Origin: Prevotellaceae bacterium
GTDB lineage: Bacteria > Bacteroidota > Bacteroidia > Bacteroidales > Bacteroidaceae
Direction of reading: 5' to 3'
DNA length: 7,276 nt
NCBI GenBank assembly: GCA_022508685.1
Contig: JAFLUS010000094.1
Coordinates: 1 to 7,276 of the forward strand
Numbering within the stretch: position 1 is the first letter of the stretch; every line of letters starts with the position of its first letter. The notes under the pieces were generated by a model. It was not told the origin of the DNA and ran no database searches. It saw only the letters and a list, made by a program, of their open reading frames with translations. This document shows positions 5,562-7,276 of this stretch, one piece after another. A program made the position numbers and the translations under genes.

Positions 5562-6758
5562 ATGAAACAAATCTATCTGAAATACGGGAAGGAAGATTCC
5601 CTGCTGCGGTTCCACCCGTGGATATTCTCCGGAGCCATCCACCACTGGACGGAAGAACCCGAAGACGGTGAAGTGGTGGAAGTGATGATGGCACGTGCCG
5701 ACGCCAACAAGAAGTACGGCGAATTCCAATGTGCGGCAGTCGGCCATTTTCAGCACGGCAGCATCATGGTGCGGGTGCTGAGTTTTGAACCGGCAACCAT
5801 TGACCGCGCTTTCTACGAACGACGTCTGCAAGCCGCCTTGCGAATGCGTCAGGCACTCGGATTGCGTCAGCAGTCCTACCGCTTGGTCTATGGCGAAGGC
5901 GACAATCTGCCCGGATTGGTGGTCGACGTCTACGGAAAGACTGCCGTGATGCAAGCCCACAGCGTCGGGATGCACGTCGACCGTCAGATAGTGGCAGACG
6001 CCTTGAAAGCCGTGTTGGGCGACAGCATAGAGAACATCTACTACAAGTCGGAAACGACGCTTCCCGCCAAACCCGGACTGGGCCCCGAAAACGGCTACCT
6101 GTTGGGCGGAGGCGTGGACGACGTGGCTGACGAGAACGGACTGAAATTCCACGTCGACTGGCTGCGTGGACAGAAGACAGGTTTCTTCGTCGACCAACGC
6201 GAGAACCGCAGTCTGCTGGAGCGCTATGCCGACGGCAAGGACGTGCTCAACATGTTCTGCTACACGGGCGGCTTCTCGTTCTACGCCATGCGGGGCGGTG
6301 CACGCATCGTCCACTCCGTCGATTCGTCGCAGAAAGCCATCGACCTCACCAACGCCAACGTTGAACTGAACTTTCCGGGCGACCCTCGCCACCAAGCCTT
6401 TGCGGAAGATGCGTTCAAATACCTCGACCGCATGGCACCCGATGCCTACGACCTCATCGTGCTCGACCCGCCCGCGTTTGCCAAGCACAAGGACGCGCTG
6501 CGCAACGCGCTCAAGGGTTACAGCCGGCTCAATCAGAAAGCAATGGAAAAAATTCGCAGCGGAGGCATCCTCTTCACTTTCAGTTGCTCACAAGTCGTGA
6601 CCAAAGACCAGTTCCGCAACGCCGTGTTCACGGCAGCCGCACTCTCGGGACGCAACGTGCGCATTCTGCACCAACTTCATCAGCCTGCCGACCATCCCAT
6701 CAACATCTACCACCCCGAAGGCGAATACCTCAAGGGACTGGTGCTCTACGTTGAATAA
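5562..6758 (+). CDS. rlmI: Class I SAM-dependent rRNA (cytosine-C5) methyltransferase, RlmI-like
   Basis: A 398-residue enzyme of the RlmI/RlmO group, whose E. coli member makes m5C1962 in 23S rRNA. Seen in order: an N-terminal PUA RNA-binding domain (about 1-75, with HPWIFSGAI at 18-26); a central segment with LVYGEGDNLPGLVVDVYG (108-125); and GQKTGFFVDQRENR (203-216), a hallmark of this family. The Rossmann methyltransferase domain follows: motif I VLNMFCYTGGFSFYA (228-242), acidic SAM contact in SVDSS (252-256), motif IV LDPPAFAK (301-308) and motif VI FSCSQVV with catalytic Cys342. Length equals that of the E. coli protein within a few residues. It begins 13 bases after the exonuclease stop and ends 23 bases before the next exonuclease. 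The target nucleotide is inferred from the family. Codon use is C-rich, opposite to the TrmH-family gene on the same strand. Confidence 0.93.
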   Translation: MKQIYLKYGKEDSLLRFHPWIFSGAIHHWTEEPEDGEVVEVMMARADANKKYGEFQCAAVGHFQHGSIMVRVLSFEPATIDRAFYERRLQAALRMRQALGLRQQSYRLVYGEGDNLPGLVVDVYGKTAVMQAHSVGMHVDRQIVADALKAVLGDSIENIYYKSETTLPAKPGLGPENGYLLGGGVDDVADENGLKFHVDWLRGQKTGFFVDQRENRSLLERYADGKDVLNMFCYTGGFSFYAMRGGARIVHSVDSSQKAIDLTNANVELNFPGDPRHQAFAEDAFKYLDRMAPDAYDLIVLDPPAFAKHKDALRNALKGYSRLNQKAMEKIRSGGILFTFSCSQVVTKDQFRNAVFTAAALSGRNVRILHQLHQPADHPINIYHPEGEYLKGLVLYVE

Positions 6759-6770
6759 AGTCCGCCGTCG

Positions 6771-6774
6771 GGAG
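6771..6774 (+). promoter_or_regulatory. Shine-Dalgarno-like ribosome binding site (GGAG)
   Basis: GGAG, inside GGGAGAAG at 6770-6777, sits seven bases before the ATG at 6782, a good spacing for pairing with the 16S rRNA tail. It fixes the start of the last gene. The other seven genes in the window have no such site, which fits the phylum's usual weak dependence on it. Confidence 0.5.
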
Positions 6775-6781
6775 AAGCAAT

Positions 6782-7273
6782 ATGACCGATTTTGCCGCCA
6801 TTGATTTTGAGACTGCCAACGGCGAACGCACCAGCGTGTGCAGCGTGGGTGTCGTCATCGTGCGTGGTGGCGAAATCGTCGATTCTTTCTATTCCCTCAT
6901 TCAGCCCGAACCGAACTACTATACCTATTGGAACACGCGCGTGCACGGACTCACGCGACGCGACACCGACGATGCCCCTCTCTTTCCCGACGTCTGGGCG
7001 CAGATAGAACCGCTGATAGCCGGTTTGCCGTTGGTGGCGCACAACAAGGCCTTCGACGAAAGTTGCTTGCGAGCCGTCTTCCGTTGCTATCAGATGGATT
7101 ATCCCGACTATCGCTTCTTCTGCACCTGTATCGCCTCGCGTCGGCGTTTGCCACACCTGTGCAATCACCAACTCCATACCGTCGCTGCCGAATGCGGCTT
7201 CCGCTTGGAACACCACCACCATGCCCTTGCCGATGCCGAAGCCTGCGCATGGATAGCGCGGGAGATATTGTAA
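6782..7273 (+). CDS. Small DEDDh-type 3'-5' exonuclease (DnaQ/DNA polymerase III epsilon-like)
   Basis: A 163-residue protein consisting of the DnaQ-type exonuclease fold alone. ExoI is AAIDFETAN (Asp8, Glu10); ExoII is LVAHNKAFDESCLR (Asp92); ExoIII is HHHHALADAEA with His146 and Asp151 five residues apart, as in the DEDDh branch. The segment YTYWNTRVHGLT (47-58) is the usual substrate-contact region after ExoI. There is no BRCT, helicase or polymerase domain, so it is shorter than the true polymerase III epsilon subunit and is better called an epsilon-like accessory nuclease than the replicative proofreader. Eight cysteines (20, 95, 102, 114, 116, 127, 138, 155) are many for its size, but no clean zinc motif stands out. 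It is the fourth gene of the rightward operon, 23 bases after the methyltransferase gene, with a GGAG site. The window ends 3 bases after its stop, so it is unknown whether the operon continues. Confidence 0.92.
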   Translation: MTDFAAIDFETANGERTSVCSVGVVIVRGGEIVDSFYSLIQPEPNYYTYWNTRVHGLTRRDTDDAPLFPDVWAQIEPLIAGLPLVAHNKAFDESCLRAVFRCYQMDYPDYRFFCTCIASRRRLPHLCNHQLHTVAAECGFRLEHHHHALADAEACAWIAREIL

Positions 7274-7276
7274 ATC

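Noticed and set aside
1..7276. Mobile element, CRISPR, tRNA/rRNA or prophage content
   Set aside because: No terminal inverted repeats, transposase or integrase motifs, regularly spaced repeats, or tRNA-like cloverleaf sequence noticed; all eight genes are ordinary chromosomal functions.

Overview
The window looks like chromosomal housekeeping DNA from a member of the Bacteroidota, most likely order Bacteroidales (Prevotellaceae/Bacteroidaceae type) with a fairly GC-rich genome. The evidence is the promoter grammar: four start regions carry the Bacteroidota -7 box TAnnTTTG (TATCTTTG, TAACTTTG twice, TACCTTTG). Most starts also lack a Shine-Dalgarno sequence, and the gene set (DUF5063, a DEDDy exonuclease and an RlmI-like methyltransferase in a row; a secreted C1B peptidase) is typical of the group. 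There are eight complete protein genes and no RNA gene, mobile element, CRISPR array or prophage signal. No gene-free stretch exceeds 300 bases; the longest is the 193-base divergent region 4176-4368.

Layout. Bases 1-40 look like the terminator of a + strand gene lying off the left edge. msrA (94-591, -) and a TrmH/SpoU-family RNA 2'-O-methyltransferase (683-1489, +) diverge from a compact region in which two -7 boxes face away from each other inside a perfect inverted repeat. The methyltransferase converges on a secreted papain-like peptidase (1571-2752, -), and a strong, nearly perfect hairpin at 1500-1554 lies between them as a shared bidirectional terminator. The peptidase is the downstream partner of an aminopeptidase P-like M24 metallopeptidase (2784-4175, -), with 31 bases between them. 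A second divergent region (4176-4368) holds the promoter of this peptidase pair and, on the other strand, the promoter of a four-gene operon.

The rightward operon is DUF5063 protein (4369-4911), DEDDy 3'-5' exonuclease (4934-5548), RlmI-like 23S rRNA m5C methyltransferase (5562-6758) and a small DEDDh 3'-5' exonuclease (6782-7273), with gaps of only 13-23 bases. The common theme is nucleic-acid maintenance and ribosome modification. DUF5063 has no known function and is the least understood gene here. Its ATG lies only 8 bases after the -7 box, so its mRNA may be leaderless.

I found no clearly new biological system. The best leads are the DUF5063-exonuclease-methyltransferase-exonuclease operon, the possible leaderless start, the interlocked msrA/trmH promoters, and a change of GC skew inside the window that does not follow gene orientation.
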